A stretch of DNA of 50,600 bases. Source: Clostridiaceae bacterium. Lineage in GTDB: Bacteria > Bacillota > Clostridia > Oscillospirales > Acutalibacteraceae. Each line of letters starts with the position of its first letter. Positions within the stretch are counted from its first letter, which is position 1. The stretch spans positions 1 to 50,600 of the forward strand of contig JAEDLK010000009.1 of assembly GCA_016295355.1 (NCBI GenBank), read 5' to 3'. This document shows, piece by piece, positions 1 through 8,579 of the stretch. The translations under genes were made by a program, and so were the position numbers. The notes beneath the pieces were generated by a model. The model worked only from the letters and a program-made list of their open reading frames with translations. It searched no databases and was not told the DNA's origin.

Positions 1-1
1 C

Positions 2-1975
2 ATCGGCTCTATGGCTTCCTTTGCCTACAGCGCTGTTGCTACGGTTTGTATGTTTGGTATGAATGCGACAGAAGGCTTGTCGGCTTTGCATCATTTGTAT
101 TATGAATCGGCGGCTATGATTTTAACCCTCATCACGGTCGGTAAGCTGTTAGAGGATTACTCAAAAGGAAAAACCACCAATGCACTGCGTGATTTACTGG
201 CTCTGCGCCCGGTAAGTGCTACCGTTATTCGTGACGGTCAGTCGGTCGTTATATCGGCTGACGAAGTTGCGTGCGGAGAGCATTTTACGGTTAAGCCGGG
301 AGAGAGCATTCCGGTGGACGGGGTTGTTGTATCCGGTGTGTCATCGGTTAATGAAGCGGCTTTAACGGGGGAAAGTCTGCCTGTTGAAAAGAATGAAGGC
401 TCTGCCGTATACGCCGCCACGGTAAATCATGATGGCTTTTTAGAGTGTCAAGCTACAAGTGTACGGGAAAATACTGTGTTGTCCAGAATAATCGCATCAG
501 TGGAGCAGGCCATGGCCTCAAAGGCGCCGATTGCGCGTGTGGCTGATAAGGTGGCTGCTGTTTTTGTTCCGGTGATGATGCTGCTGGCGCTCATAACCTT
601 TAGCATATGGATGCTTCTCGGTAAGGAAATAGGCTTTTCTTTGGCAAGGGCAGTCAGCGTTTTGGTTATCAGTTGCCCATGTGCTTTAGGACTTGCAACA
701 CCGGTGGCCATCACAGTTGCCGGCGGTGTCGGTGCCAAAAACGGCATACTCTTTAAGAACGCCGAGGCACTGGAAAAAGCCGGACGGGTGAGTGTTGTAG
801 CGTTAGATAAAACCGGGACTATCACGGCAGGCCGGCCGGTTTTAACCGATGTTATCCCCTTAATCGATATGTCAAAGGAGGATTTGTTAAGGGTAGCGGT
901 CACACTTGAGTCACATAGCGAGCATCCTTTGGCAAAGGCAGTATGCGAAGAGGCACAAAAGCGTCAAATACTGCCTATGACGTTAACGGATTTTCATGCT
1001 TTCCCAGGTAACGGTCTTTCCGGATTGTCAAACAATCAGCGGTTGTTGGGCGGAAAGGCTTCGTTTGTTCAAGAAAGATTAGGGGAAAACGAGCCGTTCT
1101 GTCGGATCGTCCTGCGCCTGTCAGATGAAGGGAAAACTCCCATGGTGTTTGCTCTTGATGGGAAAGTGATTGGTGTTCTGGCTGTGGAAGATGCCATCAA
1201 GCCGGATAGTGCCGACGCCATTGATGGCTTGCGAAAAAATCATGTTCGTGCGGTAATGATAACCGGCGACCATGAGCGGACAGCAAAAGTTATGGCCAAA
1301 AAGGCCGGCGTAAAAGAGTTCCGTGCCGGTTTATTACCGGATGAAAAAGCCATGGTTGTGCGTGAGCTGTCAAAAGACGGCCATGTGGCGATGGTGGGAG
1401 ACGGGATCAACGATGCGCCGGCATTAAGTAGTGCCTACTTGGGCATTGCTGTGGGCCGATCAACCGATATTGCGGCTCATGCGGCAGATGTTGTGTTGTT
1501 GACCGACAGCTTGTACGGTGTGCTCAATGCAGTGCGATTATCAAAGTTAACGCTGCGAAACATTCGTCAAAACTTGTTTTGGGCATTCTTCTATAATGCT
1601 CTGTGTATTCCGATAGCCGCCGGCGTGCTGATTCCCATAACCGGCTTTGCTCTAAATCCCATGCTGGCAGCATTGGCAATGAGCATTTCGAGCCTGTGTG
1701 TTGTATCTAATGCGCTGCGATTGAATTTGTTCAAAGCAGAACCGATTAAAACAAACATGAAAGAGGAGAAAATTGTGATGACAGAATTAAGGGTTAGGGG
1801 TATGATGTGCACGCATTGTGAGGCTCATGTTAAAGATGCACTTGAAAAATTGCCGGGCGTTTTGTCGGCCGACGCCGATCACACAACCGGCCTTGTAAAG
1901 GTTAAAATGTCGGAACCTGTCAAGGATGAGCTCTTAATTCAGGCGGTTCGTTCGGCCGGTTACGAAGTTGATTAA
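2..1975 (+). CDS. copA: Copper-translocating P1B-type ATPase (3' part, open at the left edge)
   Basis: Membrane pump that exports Cu(I) using ATP. The frame is open to base 2, so the N-terminal end and the first membrane helices are outside the window; 657 codons are visible. In order: a helix pair, the actuator motif TGES (365-376), the SCPCALG metal-binding helix (about 671-690), the phosphorylation motif DKTGT (806-820), the SEHP motif typical of P1B pumps, GDGIND (1397-1414), two C-terminal helices, and a C-terminal HMA domain with the copper-binding motif MCTHC. A C-terminal rather than only N-terminal HMA domain is seen in some clostridial CopA proteins. A ribosome binding site and ATG lie just before this last domain (see separate entry). 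All catalytic motifs are intact. Copper rather than silver or another soft metal is inferred from CPC. Confidence 0.95.
   Translation: MGSMASFAYSAVATVCMFGMNATEGLSALHHLYYESAAMILTLITVGKLLEDYSKGKTTNALRDLLALRPVSATVIRDGQSVVISADEVACGEHFTVKPGESIPVDGVVVSGVSSVNEAALTGESLPVEKNEGSAVYAATVNHDGFLECQATSVRENTVLSRIIASVEQAMASKAPIARVADKVAAVFVPVMMLLALITFSIWMLLGKEIGFSLARAVSVLVISCPCALGLATPVAITVAGGVGAKNGILFKNAEALEKAGRVSVVALDKTGTITAGRPVLTDVIPLIDMSKEDLLRVAVTLESHSEHPLAKAVCEEAQKRQILPMTLTDFHAFPGNGLSGLSNNQRLLGGKASFVQERLGENEPFCRIVLRLSDEGKTPMVFALDGKVIGVLAVEDAIKPDSADAIDGLRKNHVRAVMITGDHERTAKVMAKKAGVKEFRAGLLPDEKAMVVRELSKDGHVAMVGDGINDAPALSSAYLGIAVGRSTDIAAHAADVVLLTDSLYGVLNAVRLSKLTLRNIRQNLFWAFFYNALCIPIAAGVLIPITGFALNPMLAALAMSISSLCVVSNALRLNLFKAEPIKTNMKEEKIVMTELRVRGMMCTHCEAHVKDALEKLPGVLSADADHTTGLVKVKMSEPVKDELLIQAVRSAGYEVD
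1762..1780 (+). promoter_or_regulatory. Internal ribosome binding site and ATG inside copA
   Basis: AGAGGAG at 1762-1768 lies nine bases upstream of an in-frame ATG at 1778. Initiation here would give a 65-residue free HMA domain (1778-1975) carrying MCTHC, the size and composition of a CopZ-type copper chaperone. The site is seen directly; its use is inference. It could also be the scar of an ancient copA-copZ gene fusion. Confidence 0.45.
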
Positions 1976-2024
1976 TCAGCTTTTTAGAAATGAAAAAAAT
2001 TACGGCTTATAATCGAATTTATGA

Positions 2025-2053
2025 TTGACAATTGATAGCATTTGTGGTATCAT
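2025..2053 (+). promoter_or_regulatory. Promoter of tRNA-Leu
   Basis: -35 TTGACA (2025-2030), a 17-base spacer and -10 TATCAT (2048-2053), placed 13 bases before the mature tRNA 5' end. It is the only gene start nearby. Confidence 0.7.
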
Positions 2054-2066
2054 TAGTCCCGTAATT

Positions 2067-2150
2067 GCGAGTGTGCTGGAATAGGCAGACAGGCACGTTT
2101 GAGGTGCGTGTGTCAACGACGTACGGGTTCAAGTCCCGTCACTCGCACCA
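2067..2150 (+). tRNA. tRNA-Leu (anticodon GAG)
   Basis: Cloverleaf with acceptor stem GCGAGTG/CACTCGC, a 5-bp anticodon stem around loop TTGAGGT (anticodon GAG at 2101-2103), a long variable arm as expected for a class II leucine tRNA, the T-loop GGTTCAAGTCC and an encoded CCA end. It reads CUC/CUU leucine codons. Confidence 0.95.
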
Positions 2151-2186
2151 AAGCCCCAAGAATGGTAGGTTCTTGGGGCTTACTTT
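2151..2186 (+). terminator. Terminator after tRNA-Leu
   Basis: Inverted repeat AAGCCCCAAGAA (2151-2162) / TTCTTGGGGCTT (2170-2181) directly after the CCA end, followed by a short T-rich run. Confidence 0.8.
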
Positions 2187-2200
2187 TGTTACATAAAATG

Positions 2201-2235
2201 GAAAAAGCACTTCTTACGAAGTGCTTTTTCTTTTT
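2201..2235. terminator. Bidirectional terminator between the two tRNA genes
   Basis: A perfect hairpin, GAAAAAGCACTTC (2201-2213) / GAAGTGCTTTTTC (2218-2230), with A-rich and T-rich flanks. It would stop transcripts of the minus-strand tRNA-Thr and any read-through from the left. Confidence 0.85.
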
Positions 2236-2310
2236 GGAGCTGCTAGGCAGACTCGAACTGCCGACCTCATCCTTACCAAGGATGTGCTCTACCACCTGAG
2301 CCATAGCAGC
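2235..2310 (-). tRNA. tRNA-Thr (anticodon GGT)
   Basis: Minus-strand cloverleaf with acceptor stem GCTGCTA/TAGCAGC, anticodon loop TTGGTAA (anticodon GGT, threonine), T-loop GTTCGAGTC and an encoded CCA. It converges on tRNA-Leu. It is the first of two threonine tRNAs in the window; the other has CGT. Confidence 0.95.
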
Positions 2311-2326
2311 ATCAGCAACGATAGCT

Positions 2327-2355
2327 ATTATAATCGCAAATATGACGAATGTCAA
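2327..2355 (-). promoter_or_regulatory. Promoter of tRNA-Thr(GGT)
   Basis: On the minus strand: -35 TTGACA (complement of 2350-2355), a 17-base spacer and -10 TATAAT (complement of 2327-2332). This is a full sigma-A consensus placed just before the tRNA. Confidence 0.85.
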
Positions 2356-2770
2356 GTGTTTTTTTAAGGGCGTATTAAAATAATGAGCCGGAATCGTTAA
2401 AACAGACAGGTAGAACAAGATTATTAAGAGTGTAATCAAGTGCCGTAAGGTTCCGCATAAAAAATGCGTATGCGTTTTTGTCAAGAACAATCGTTGAGAT
2501 CATTGCACGGTTGATGACGGTTTGTTAAATCCTATTCAATGTAATTAACCATTGCTTTTGCTCTCATGCGGCTGGTTTCTTGCTCACAGCGCAAATCGTT
2601 CACCAGTTAAGTCTTTGCCGACTATCGAAAACGGCTGGTAACATGTGCACTTCTTTTTAGATTAAAATATTAAAAATAGTTACACTTCAGGTGTGACGGT
2701 TGACAAAGCATACTTGAATTTGGTAAAATTAGTTGAATATAATGGACTACTATTAGAAAAGGGGAGAATA
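2356..2770. other. Intergenic region upstream of yicC
   Basis: About 415 bases between the tRNA-Thr promoter and yicC. No reading frame with a ribosome binding site or recognisable product was found. The right end holds the yicC promoter (2700-2729). An extended yicC frame from 2693 is open, but its codons overlap the promoter. Confidence 0.6.
2700..2729 (+). promoter_or_regulatory. Promoter of the yicC-rsgA housekeeping operon
   Basis: TTGACA (2700-2705), an 18-base spacer and TAAAAT (2724-2729), about 41 bases before the yicC ATG. A second TATAAT at 2738-2743 could serve as an alternative -10. No other strong promoter was recognised before 14.5 kb, so this probably drives most of the operon. 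Confidence 0.6.
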
Positions 2771-3649
2771 ATGGCAAATAGCATGACTGGATTCGGTCGG
2801 GGTGAGTTCACAGGCGAGCATTATCACATCACGGCAGAAATGAAATCAGTAAATCATCGGTATTTGGAAACATCGGTTCATTTACCCAGGGGCTATGCTT
2901 TCCTGGAAGATAAAATCACAGCATTCCTTAAGCAGAACCTTTGTCGAGGTAAGGTTGAGGTTTATTTGTCCGTTGAATCGGCCGGTGATGAGAAGGAGCA
3001 ACTGACCATCAATGAGGAATTTACGGCTTCTTATATCGCCGCATTGCGTCGCTTGTGCAAAAACTACCGTTTGAAAAACGATATTTCTGTTATGGGCGTT
3101 GCTAATAATCCAAATGTTTTGTCGGTGACTAAGAAGACTATGGATGAGGAGGCCTTTACCGCCGACGCCTTAAAGGCGATGGAAGAAGCGCTCGGCCATT
3201 TCCGTGATATGCGACAAAAAGAAGGCAAGCGGCTGTGCGATGATATTTCTTCTCGTTGTCAAACCATTCTTGATAAAGTGGCCTTTGTGGAACAGCGTTC
3301 TCCCGAAACTGTACGGATTTACCGTGAACGGTTGCAGGAAAAAATTAAGGAACTTTTAGGTGACCGTCAGGTTGATGAGCAACGGCTTGTGACCGAAACG
3401 GCTGTCTTTGCCGACAGAATTGCCGTGGATGAGGAAACTGTTCGTCTGAAAAGTCACATTCGGCAGATGACCGATTTACTGGCTTTGGAGGAACCGGTTG
3501 GTCGTAAACTCGATTTTATTGTACAGGAAATGAATCGTGAAACCAATACCATCGGTTCCAAGGCGCAAGATCTTGATGTAACCAACACCGTTGTGGATAT
3601 TAAAGCGGAAATTGAGAAAATCCGTGAGCAGGTTCAAAATCTGGAATAA
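2771..3649 (+). CDS. yicC: YicC/YloC family endoribonuclease
   Basis: A 292-residue protein of the YicC/YloC family. E. coli YicC is reported as an endoribonuclease acting on small RNA; the exact substrate here is unknown. The N-terminus MANSMTGFGRGEF is the family signature and fixes the start at 2771, preceded by AAAGGGGAG. The longer frame from 2693 adds 26 residues that the family lacks. The C-terminal half holds the conserved segment ERL.EKI, then VAVDEETVRLKSH and the ending KLDFIVQEMNRETNTIGSKA (DUF1732). It is followed after 11 bases by remA and gmk, the usual order in Bacillota. Confidence 0.93.
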   Translation: MANSMTGFGRGEFTGEHYHITAEMKSVNHRYLETSVHLPRGYAFLEDKITAFLKQNLCRGKVEVYLSVESAGDEKEQLTINEEFTASYIAALRRLCKNYRLKNDISVMGVANNPNVLSVTKKTMDEEAFTADALKAMEEALGHFRDMRQKEGKRLCDDISSRCQTILDKVAFVEQRSPETVRIYRERLQEKIKELLGDRQVDEQRLVTETAVFADRIAVDEETVRLKSHIRQMTDLLALEEPVGRKLDFIVQEMNRETNTIGSKAQDLDVTNTVVDIKAEIEKIREQVQNLE

Positions 3650-3660
3650 AGGAGCCGACT

Positions 3661-3957
3661 ATGAAATTTGTGAATATCGGGTTTGGTAATTTGGTTGCTG
3701 CGGACAGAATTGTTACGGTTGTCAGCCCGGAATCGGCCCCCATTAAACGGTTGGTGGTGGACGCCAAGCAGGCCGGATCGTTGATTGATGCCACCTACGG
3801 CCATAAAACGCAGTCGGTTATTGTCACTGACAGCGATCATGTGATTTTGACATTTTTGTCGGTCGGGTCAATGCTGAATCGCTTAGGCGGCGAAAAAGAA
3901 AATGCGACGGAACTCCATTCCGATCCGATCGCTCAAACGGAGGATTTTAATGTCTAA
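3661..3957 (+). CDS. remA: RemA-like DNA-binding regulator (DUF370)
   Basis: A 98-residue member of the RemA/DUF370 family. In Bacillus subtilis RemA is a ring-forming DNA-binding activator of matrix and osmoprotection genes. Family hallmarks are the start MKFVNIGFGNLV and the segment PIKRLV.DAK..G..IDATYG followed by SVI.TDS.H..L. The final 25 or so residues after NRLGG are not part of the family core. The gene ends inside the start of gmk (8-base overlap), so the two are probably translationally coupled. The target genes in this organism are unknown. Confidence 0.88.
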   Translation: MKFVNIGFGNLVAADRIVTVVSPESAPIKRLVVDAKQAGSLIDATYGHKTQSVIVTDSDHVILTFLSVGSMLNRLGGEKENATELHSDPIAQTEDFNV

Positions 3958-4558
3958 AGGTATTTTATTCATCATTTCCGGTCCGTCGGGCTCCGGAAAA
4001 GATTCTATTCTTGCCGGCGTTTTCAAAAAAGAACACAATGTGGCATTGTCAATTTCATCGGTTACGAGGCCGATGCGGCCCGGTGAAAAAGAGGGCGATA
4101 AGTATCATTTTATCAGCCGTGAAGCTTTTGAAAGCATGATTTCGCATGATGAACTGTTAGAGTATAACTGTTTCGTCGGCCATTATTACGGCACACCGAA
4201 ACAACCGGTGCTGGATGCGTTGGAGGCCGGCCGTGACATCTTTTTGGAAATTGATGTTAACGGTGCTGCTATGATTCGTAAGGCTATGCCGCAGGCCGTG
4301 AGTCTATTTGTGGTACCGCCGACCTATGAAGAGCTGTGTCGCCGTTTGAAAGGACGGGGAACGGATGAGCCGGCCGTGATCGCCAAGCGGCTGGAGGCGG
4401 CCAAGGGAGAAATCTCCCGGGCCGGTGAATATGATTATTTGGTTACGAATGACAAACTCGATCAAGCGGTTGAGGATGTTCTTCATATTATGGCTGCGGA
4501 ACGGCTGAAGGCCGCAAAGCAACAAGATTTAATAAACGAGGTGCTTGGAAAATGTTAA
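3950..4558 (+). CDS. gmk: Guanylate kinase
   Basis: Phosphorylates GMP to GDP with ATP in purine nucleotide metabolism; cytosolic, 202 residues. The P-loop reads GPSGSGKDS near residues 9-17. Further conserved segments are SVTRPMRPGE, GDKYHFIS, the GMP-binding stretch NCFVGHYYGTP and the acidic FLEIDVNGA. The start at 3950 follows GGAGG by eight bases; the longer open frame from 3902 lies in the remA coding region and carries no family homology. Its last bases overlap the rpoZ start. The DS after the P-loop lysine, in place of the more common GT/ST, is unusual but acceptable. Confidence 0.95.
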   Translation: MSKGILFIISGPSGSGKDSILAGVFKKEHNVALSISSVTRPMRPGEKEGDKYHFISREAFESMISHDELLEYNCFVGHYYGTPKQPVLDALEAGRDIFLEIDVNGAAMIRKAMPQAVSLFVVPPTYEELCRRLKGRGTDEPAVIAKRLEAAKGEISRAGEYDYLVTNDKLDQAVEDVLHIMAAERLKAAKQQDLINEVLGKC

Positions 4559-4731
4559 ATCCCGCAATTGGAAAGTTAATCGATCATAGTGAGAATCGTT
4601 ATCGGTTGGTGGTTGATATTGCTAAGAAAGCCAGAAAGATTGCTGAAAAGGCCGAGGCTGATAATGAGATAATTTTGGAAAAAACGGTTAGCCTGGCTAT
4701 CAATCAATTAGCCAAGGAACGCAATCTGTAA
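4552..4731 (+). CDS. rpoZ: DNA-directed RNA polymerase omega subunit (short)
   Basis: A 59-codon gene starting inside the last codons of gmk (7-base overlap). The translation begins MLNPAIGKLIDHSENRY and continues RLVVDIAKKARKI and VSLAINQLAKE. These match the omega pattern: a P-x-I..L motif, then YxLV..AKRAR and a helical alanine/leucine end. Omega helps assemble RNA polymerase by clamping beta-prime. Position immediately after gmk is the conserved place for rpoZ in Bacillota. At 59 residues it is shorter than the usual 65-90. Confidence 0.9.
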   Translation: MLNPAIGKLIDHSENRYRLVVDIAKKARKIAEKAEADNEIILEKTVSLAINQLAKERNL

Positions 4732-4763
4732 TTGTTTTACTGCCATGGTAGGGAGGTGGCCGC

Positions 4764-7178
4764 ATGACTGTTGCTTCGGTTGTTTTGGACGGCACTACGC
4801 TGTCTTTTGACAAAAAGTATTCCTACAGTGTTCCGGCCTCTCTTTGCGCTTCATGCGTCCCCGGCGTACGGGTGACAGTTCCATTCGGCCGTGGTAATAA
4901 GACAAAGCAGGGCTTGGTCATGGCTGTCTCGTCCGATTTTGACGGAAAGCGACCGCTCAAAGATATATGTCGGGTTGAAGATAACGAACCGTTATTAACG
5001 CGAGAAATGCTGGGTCTTTGCGAATGGTTGCGTGAACAGACCTTTTGTACCTACTTTGATGCAATTCATGCCTGCCTGCCGTTTGGGCTGAATTTGCGCC
5101 TTGTTCAGCATTATTCGCTCGTTCAGGGCGCACTGATGCCGACAGACTCTCTGTCGGCCGAGATAGTGGCTTATTTGGCACAGCACGGTTCTGTGGCTCA
5201 AAAGGATTTACTTAAGGTGTTTTCTTTAGAGGATGACCGTGTGTTGCAAGCCTTGTGTCGTTCCGGTATTATTCGGTCGGACAGCACGGCGGTAAGAAAT
5301 ATGGGCGACACTACCATGAAGATGGTACATTTGGCAGAAGAACAGCCGAACGGCCGTATCACAAGGCAACAACAATCGGTTTTAGAGCTTTTGCGTGACA
5401 TTGGCGATGTGAGTGTTAAGGAAATTACTTATTTTACCGGTGTCAGTTCATCGGTTGTTGACACATTGAGCCGTCACGGCCGTGTTGAGCTGTACGATAA
5501 AGAGGTTCTTCGACCTACCGGTGATTTTCCGAAAAATCCGGTTCGCAAGCCCATTGTGTTGACCGATGAACAGCAGTGTGCGTTTGACGAAATTCGTACC
5601 AAGTTGCTGGGCGACAAAGGCTCTGCTCATCTGTTGTACGGCGTGACCGGTAGTGGCAAAACACAGGTGTTCCTGCGGCTGGTTGATGAGTGTGTTGATG
5701 CCGGTCTGGGCGTGATTGTCATGGTGCCGGAAATTGCTTTGACACCGCAAACGGTGGCTCATTTCGGTAATCGTTACGGGTGTAAAGTGGCGGTTTTTCA
5801 CAGTGCCATGTCTTACGGTCAACGCATGGACGAGTGGAAACGGGTAAAAAACGGTCAGGCAATGATTGCCGTCGGTACCCGTTCGGCTGTGTTTGCTCCG
5901 TTTAAGAAGTTAGGCCTTATCATTATGGATGAGGAGCAGGAGCATACCTACAAATCCGAACAATCGCCGCGCTTTCATGCTCGCAATGTTGCTCGTTATC
6001 GAGCCAATGCTCACCAATGCGTGTTTCTCATGGCTTCTGCTACACCGAGCATTGAAACCTATGCGGCGGCCAAAAACGGCAAATATGGACTATCTGTGCT
6101 GAAAAGCCGTTACGGTTTGGCCCATTTGCCCGATGTGTCCACCGTTGATATGCGAGCTGAAATTTTTTCGGGAAATGCCGGGTGCATCAGTCGGCCACTT
6201 TTTAATGAACTGGAAACCACGTTAAATGCCGGCAAACAGGCTATTCTGCTTTTGAACCGGCGTGGTTATCACACCTATGTATCTTGTCCGTCTTGCGGGA
6301 CGGTGGCTACCTGTCCGCATTGCAGTATATCCATGACTTATCATGCGGCCAATCATCGCCTCATGTGTCATTATTGCGGTTATTCCATTCCTGCAACCGA
6401 GCTTTGCCCGGCCTGTGGACAGGGGCATCTGCGGTATTTCGGCATGGGAACGCAAAAGGTGGAAACAGAACTGGCGCAGTTGTTCCCACAGGCACGTATT
6501 CTCCGCTTGGATGCCGACAGTACCATGACACGGGGCGTTTTTGCCAAGCAACTGTCTAAGTTTGCCGATGGTGAGTATGATTTGATGGTCGGTACTCAGA
6601 TGGTGGCCAAAGGACTTGATTTCCCCAATGTGACGCTGGTTGGCGTCATCGGGGCGGATCAAGCAATGTACAGTGAAGATTACCGTAGTTTTGAAAAAAC
6701 TTTTTCACTATTAACACAGGTGGTCGGACGTGCCGGTCGAGGCGATTTTGCCGGAAAAGCGATTATTCAAACAACCTCGCCTGACAGTGAGTTGATTCAC
6801 TTGGCCGTGAATCAGGATTATGATTCGTTTTACGAAACTGAAATCTTGACTCGTAAGACCATGGCGTATCCGCCGTTTTGCAGTTTGGCCATGGTGGCCG
6901 TGACCGGTATGGATCGGGTTTTGACCGAACAGACCGTCCGTCAGGTGTTTGACCAAATGTGTCAATTATTGAAAACGGACTACCAAGATGTAAAAGTGAT
7001 GATATTAGGGCCGTCGCCGGCCTCTGTTGTGAAGGTGAGCAACCGGTACCGGTTCCGTATGATCATCAAATGTCATAACACTAAACGCTTCCGTGAAATG
7101 CTCCGTCGGGCGATTGAAGTACCGTTGAAACGGGATGTGGGTCTGATGGTGGATATGGAGCCGGAAACGATTCTTTAG
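4764..7178 (+). CDS. priA: Primosomal replication restart helicase PriA
   Basis: An 804-residue 3'-to-5' DNA helicase that recognises stalled forks and reloads the replisome. N-terminal DNA-binding domain (about 1-110), winged-helix region, Walker A GVTGSGKT near residue 293, Walker B/DEAH-like DEEQ near 389, and a cysteine-rich zinc insert (about 507-555) with CPSC, CPHC, CHYC and CPAC pairs. The helicase C-terminal motifs GTQMVAKGLDFPNV and QVVGRAGR follow. GGGAGG at about 4751 supports the start. In most Bacillota coaBC sits between rpoZ and priA; here only 32 bases separate them. Confidence 0.97.
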   Translation: MTVASVVLDGTTLSFDKKYSYSVPASLCASCVPGVRVTVPFGRGNKTKQGLVMAVSSDFDGKRPLKDICRVEDNEPLLTREMLGLCEWLREQTFCTYFDAIHACLPFGLNLRLVQHYSLVQGALMPTDSLSAEIVAYLAQHGSVAQKDLLKVFSLEDDRVLQALCRSGIIRSDSTAVRNMGDTTMKMVHLAEEQPNGRITRQQQSVLELLRDIGDVSVKEITYFTGVSSSVVDTLSRHGRVELYDKEVLRPTGDFPKNPVRKPIVLTDEQQCAFDEIRTKLLGDKGSAHLLYGVTGSGKTQVFLRLVDECVDAGLGVIVMVPEIALTPQTVAHFGNRYGCKVAVFHSAMSYGQRMDEWKRVKNGQAMIAVGTRSAVFAPFKKLGLIIMDEEQEHTYKSEQSPRFHARNVARYRANAHQCVFLMASATPSIETYAAAKNGKYGLSVLKSRYGLAHLPDVSTVDMRAEIFSGNAGCISRPLFNELETTLNAGKQAILLLNRRGYHTYVSCPSCGTVATCPHCSISMTYHAANHRLMCHYCGYSIPATELCPACGQGHLRYFGMGTQKVETELAQLFPQARILRLDADSTMTRGVFAKQLSKFADGEYDLMVGTQMVAKGLDFPNVTLVGVIGADQAMYSEDYRSFEKTFSLLTQVVGRAGRGDFAGKAIIQTTSPDSELIHLAVNQDYDSFYETEILTRKTMAYPPFCSLAMVAVTGMDRVLTEQTVRQVFDQMCQLLKTDYQDVKVMILGPSPASVVKVSNRYRFRMIIKCHNTKRFREMLRRAIEVPLKRDVGLMVDMEPETIL

Positions 7179-7191
7179 GAGGAAATTTGAT

Positions 7192-7641
7192 ATGGCTATT
7201 CGTCATATTGTTCAATATGGTGAAGATGTTGTGCTTCGTAAGGTTTGTCGGTCACAACTGACCTTTGACGAGAAGTTGGCACAGACATTGGATGACATGG
7301 CTGAGACCATGTACAAGGCCAATGGTGTGGGCCTGGCGGCCCCGCAAGTCGGTCTGCTTAGGCGGTATTGTGTGGTGGACGTCGGTGACGGATTGATTGA
7401 GCTGGTGAATCCTGTGATCATTGAAAAACATGGACATCAGTTCGATCAGGAGGGGTGCCTGTCTATTCCCGGCCGCTACGAAAACGTTGAACGTCCGATG
7501 TATGTTAAAGTGCGGGCACAAAACCGCAAGGGTGAAACCATTATTGTCGAAGGAGAAGGCTTTAAGGCCCGGGCATTCTGTCACGAGATTGACCATCTTG
7601 ACGGTATTGTCTTTTTGGACCGCGTAGCCGAACAAAGATGA
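7192..7641 (+). CDS. def: Peptide deformylase
   Basis: Removes the formyl group from the N-terminal methionine of nascent proteins; a metalloenzyme of 149 residues. All three motifs are present: GVGLAAPQVG (near residue 45), EGCLSIP (near 87, metal-binding Cys) and HEIDHLDG (near 131, two metal-binding His and the catalytic Glu). The length fits the short deformylases of clostridia. It follows priA by 13 bases with a GGAGG site and overlaps fmt by four bases (ATGA). It sits beside the enzyme that adds the group it removes. Confidence 0.97.
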   Translation: MAIRHIVQYGEDVVLRKVCRSQLTFDEKLAQTLDDMAETMYKANGVGLAAPQVGLLRRYCVVDVGDGLIELVNPVIIEKHGHQFDQEGCLSIPGRYENVERPMYVKVRAQNRKGETIIVEGEGFKARAFCHEIDHLDGIVFLDRVAEQR

Positions 7642-8579
7642 AGATTGTCTTTATGGGAACGCCCGATTATGCCGTTCCGACATTACAGGCCTTATTAAAC
7701 GATGGACAAGAAATCACAGGTGTTTTCTGTCAACCCGACAAGCCGGTAGGCCGTAAGCAAATTTTAACGTCGCCACCGGTTAAGCAATTGGCTTTAGAGC
7801 ATGGTCTGCCGGTCTTTCAGCCGACCTCTCTAAAAAATGATGAAATCGTTGAGTTGATACGCTCTTTACAGCCGGATGTGATTGTGGTGGTGGCTTACGG
7901 AAAGATTTTGCCGAAAGCCGTGTTGGATATTCCGCCACTCGGTTGTATCAACGGTCACGGGTCCTTGTTACCCCGTTATCGAGGTGCTTCTCCGATACAG
8001 TGGGCATTGTTAAACGGTGAAAAAGAAACCGGTGTGACCGCTATGTATATGGACGAGGGAATGGATACCGGTGATATTTTGGAAACGGTCACTACTTCCA
8101 TCGGTCCCGCCGAAACGGCCGAAGATCTATTTAATCGATTGTCGGTTTTAACGGCTGATTTAATGATACAAACCATTCATAAAGCAGACAAAGGAACCTT
8201 GCAGCCGCAAAAGCAGCAGGATGATCAGGCAACCTATGCACCCATTATCCGTAAAGAAATGGCTTACTTGGATTTTAGAAGGCCTGCTGATGAATTGGCT
8301 TTGGCCGTACGCGCTTATCACGGTTGGCCGGTGGCCTATACCTTTATAGACGGCAAACGGCTGAAGGTGTACGAGGCGCTGGCTGAAAAAGCGAACGGAA
8401 CGCCGGGAACGGTGTTAGAATCCGATCAAGACTTGCTGGTTGCCTGCGGACAGTCAACGGCCCTTCGCCTGTTAACCGTTCAGTTAGAGGGCGGTAAGCA
8501 AATGACTTCTTCTGCAATGCTCAAAGGTCATCCGGTTGCCGTTGGAACCCGGCTCGGTGAGGAGAATACCGGTGGTTAG
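7638..8579 (+). CDS. fmt: Methionyl-tRNA formyltransferase
   Basis: Transfers a formyl group from 10-formyl-tetrahydrofolate to initiator Met-tRNA; 313 residues, the normal length. The N-terminus KIVFMGTPDYAVPTL is diagnostic. The catalytic region reads NGHGSLLPRYRGASPIQW (Asn, His) with DTGDIL supplying the catalytic Asp, followed by a C-terminal tRNA-binding domain. The start overlaps the def stop. Its own 3' end contains the ribosome binding site and GTG start of rsmB. Confidence 0.97.
   Translation: MKIVFMGTPDYAVPTLQALLNDGQEITGVFCQPDKPVGRKQILTSPPVKQLALEHGLPVFQPTSLKNDEIVELIRSLQPDVIVVVAYGKILPKAVLDIPPLGCINGHGSLLPRYRGASPIQWALLNGEKETGVTAMYMDEGMDTGDILETVTTSIGPAETAEDLFNRLSVLTADLMIQTIHKADKGTLQPQKQQDDQATYAPIIRKEMAYLDFRRPADELALAVRAYHGWPVAYTFIDGKRLKVYEALAEKANGTPGTVLESDQDLLVACGQSTALRLLTVQLEGGKQMTSSAMLKGHPVAVGTRLGEENTGG

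Noticed and set aside
238..903. Long minus-strand frames inside copA
   Set aside because: They lie opposite a gene with complete P-type ATPase motifs, have no ribosome binding sites and no recognisable product.
2099..2490. Overlapping frames of 66 and 125 codons across the two tRNA genes
   Set aside because: They read through tRNA-Leu, two terminators and tRNA-Thr; the translated text is tRNA sequence.
5448..6662. Minus-strand and alternative frames of 60-146 codons inside priA
   Set aside because: priA is intact over this whole stretch; these frames lack start signals and family resemblance.
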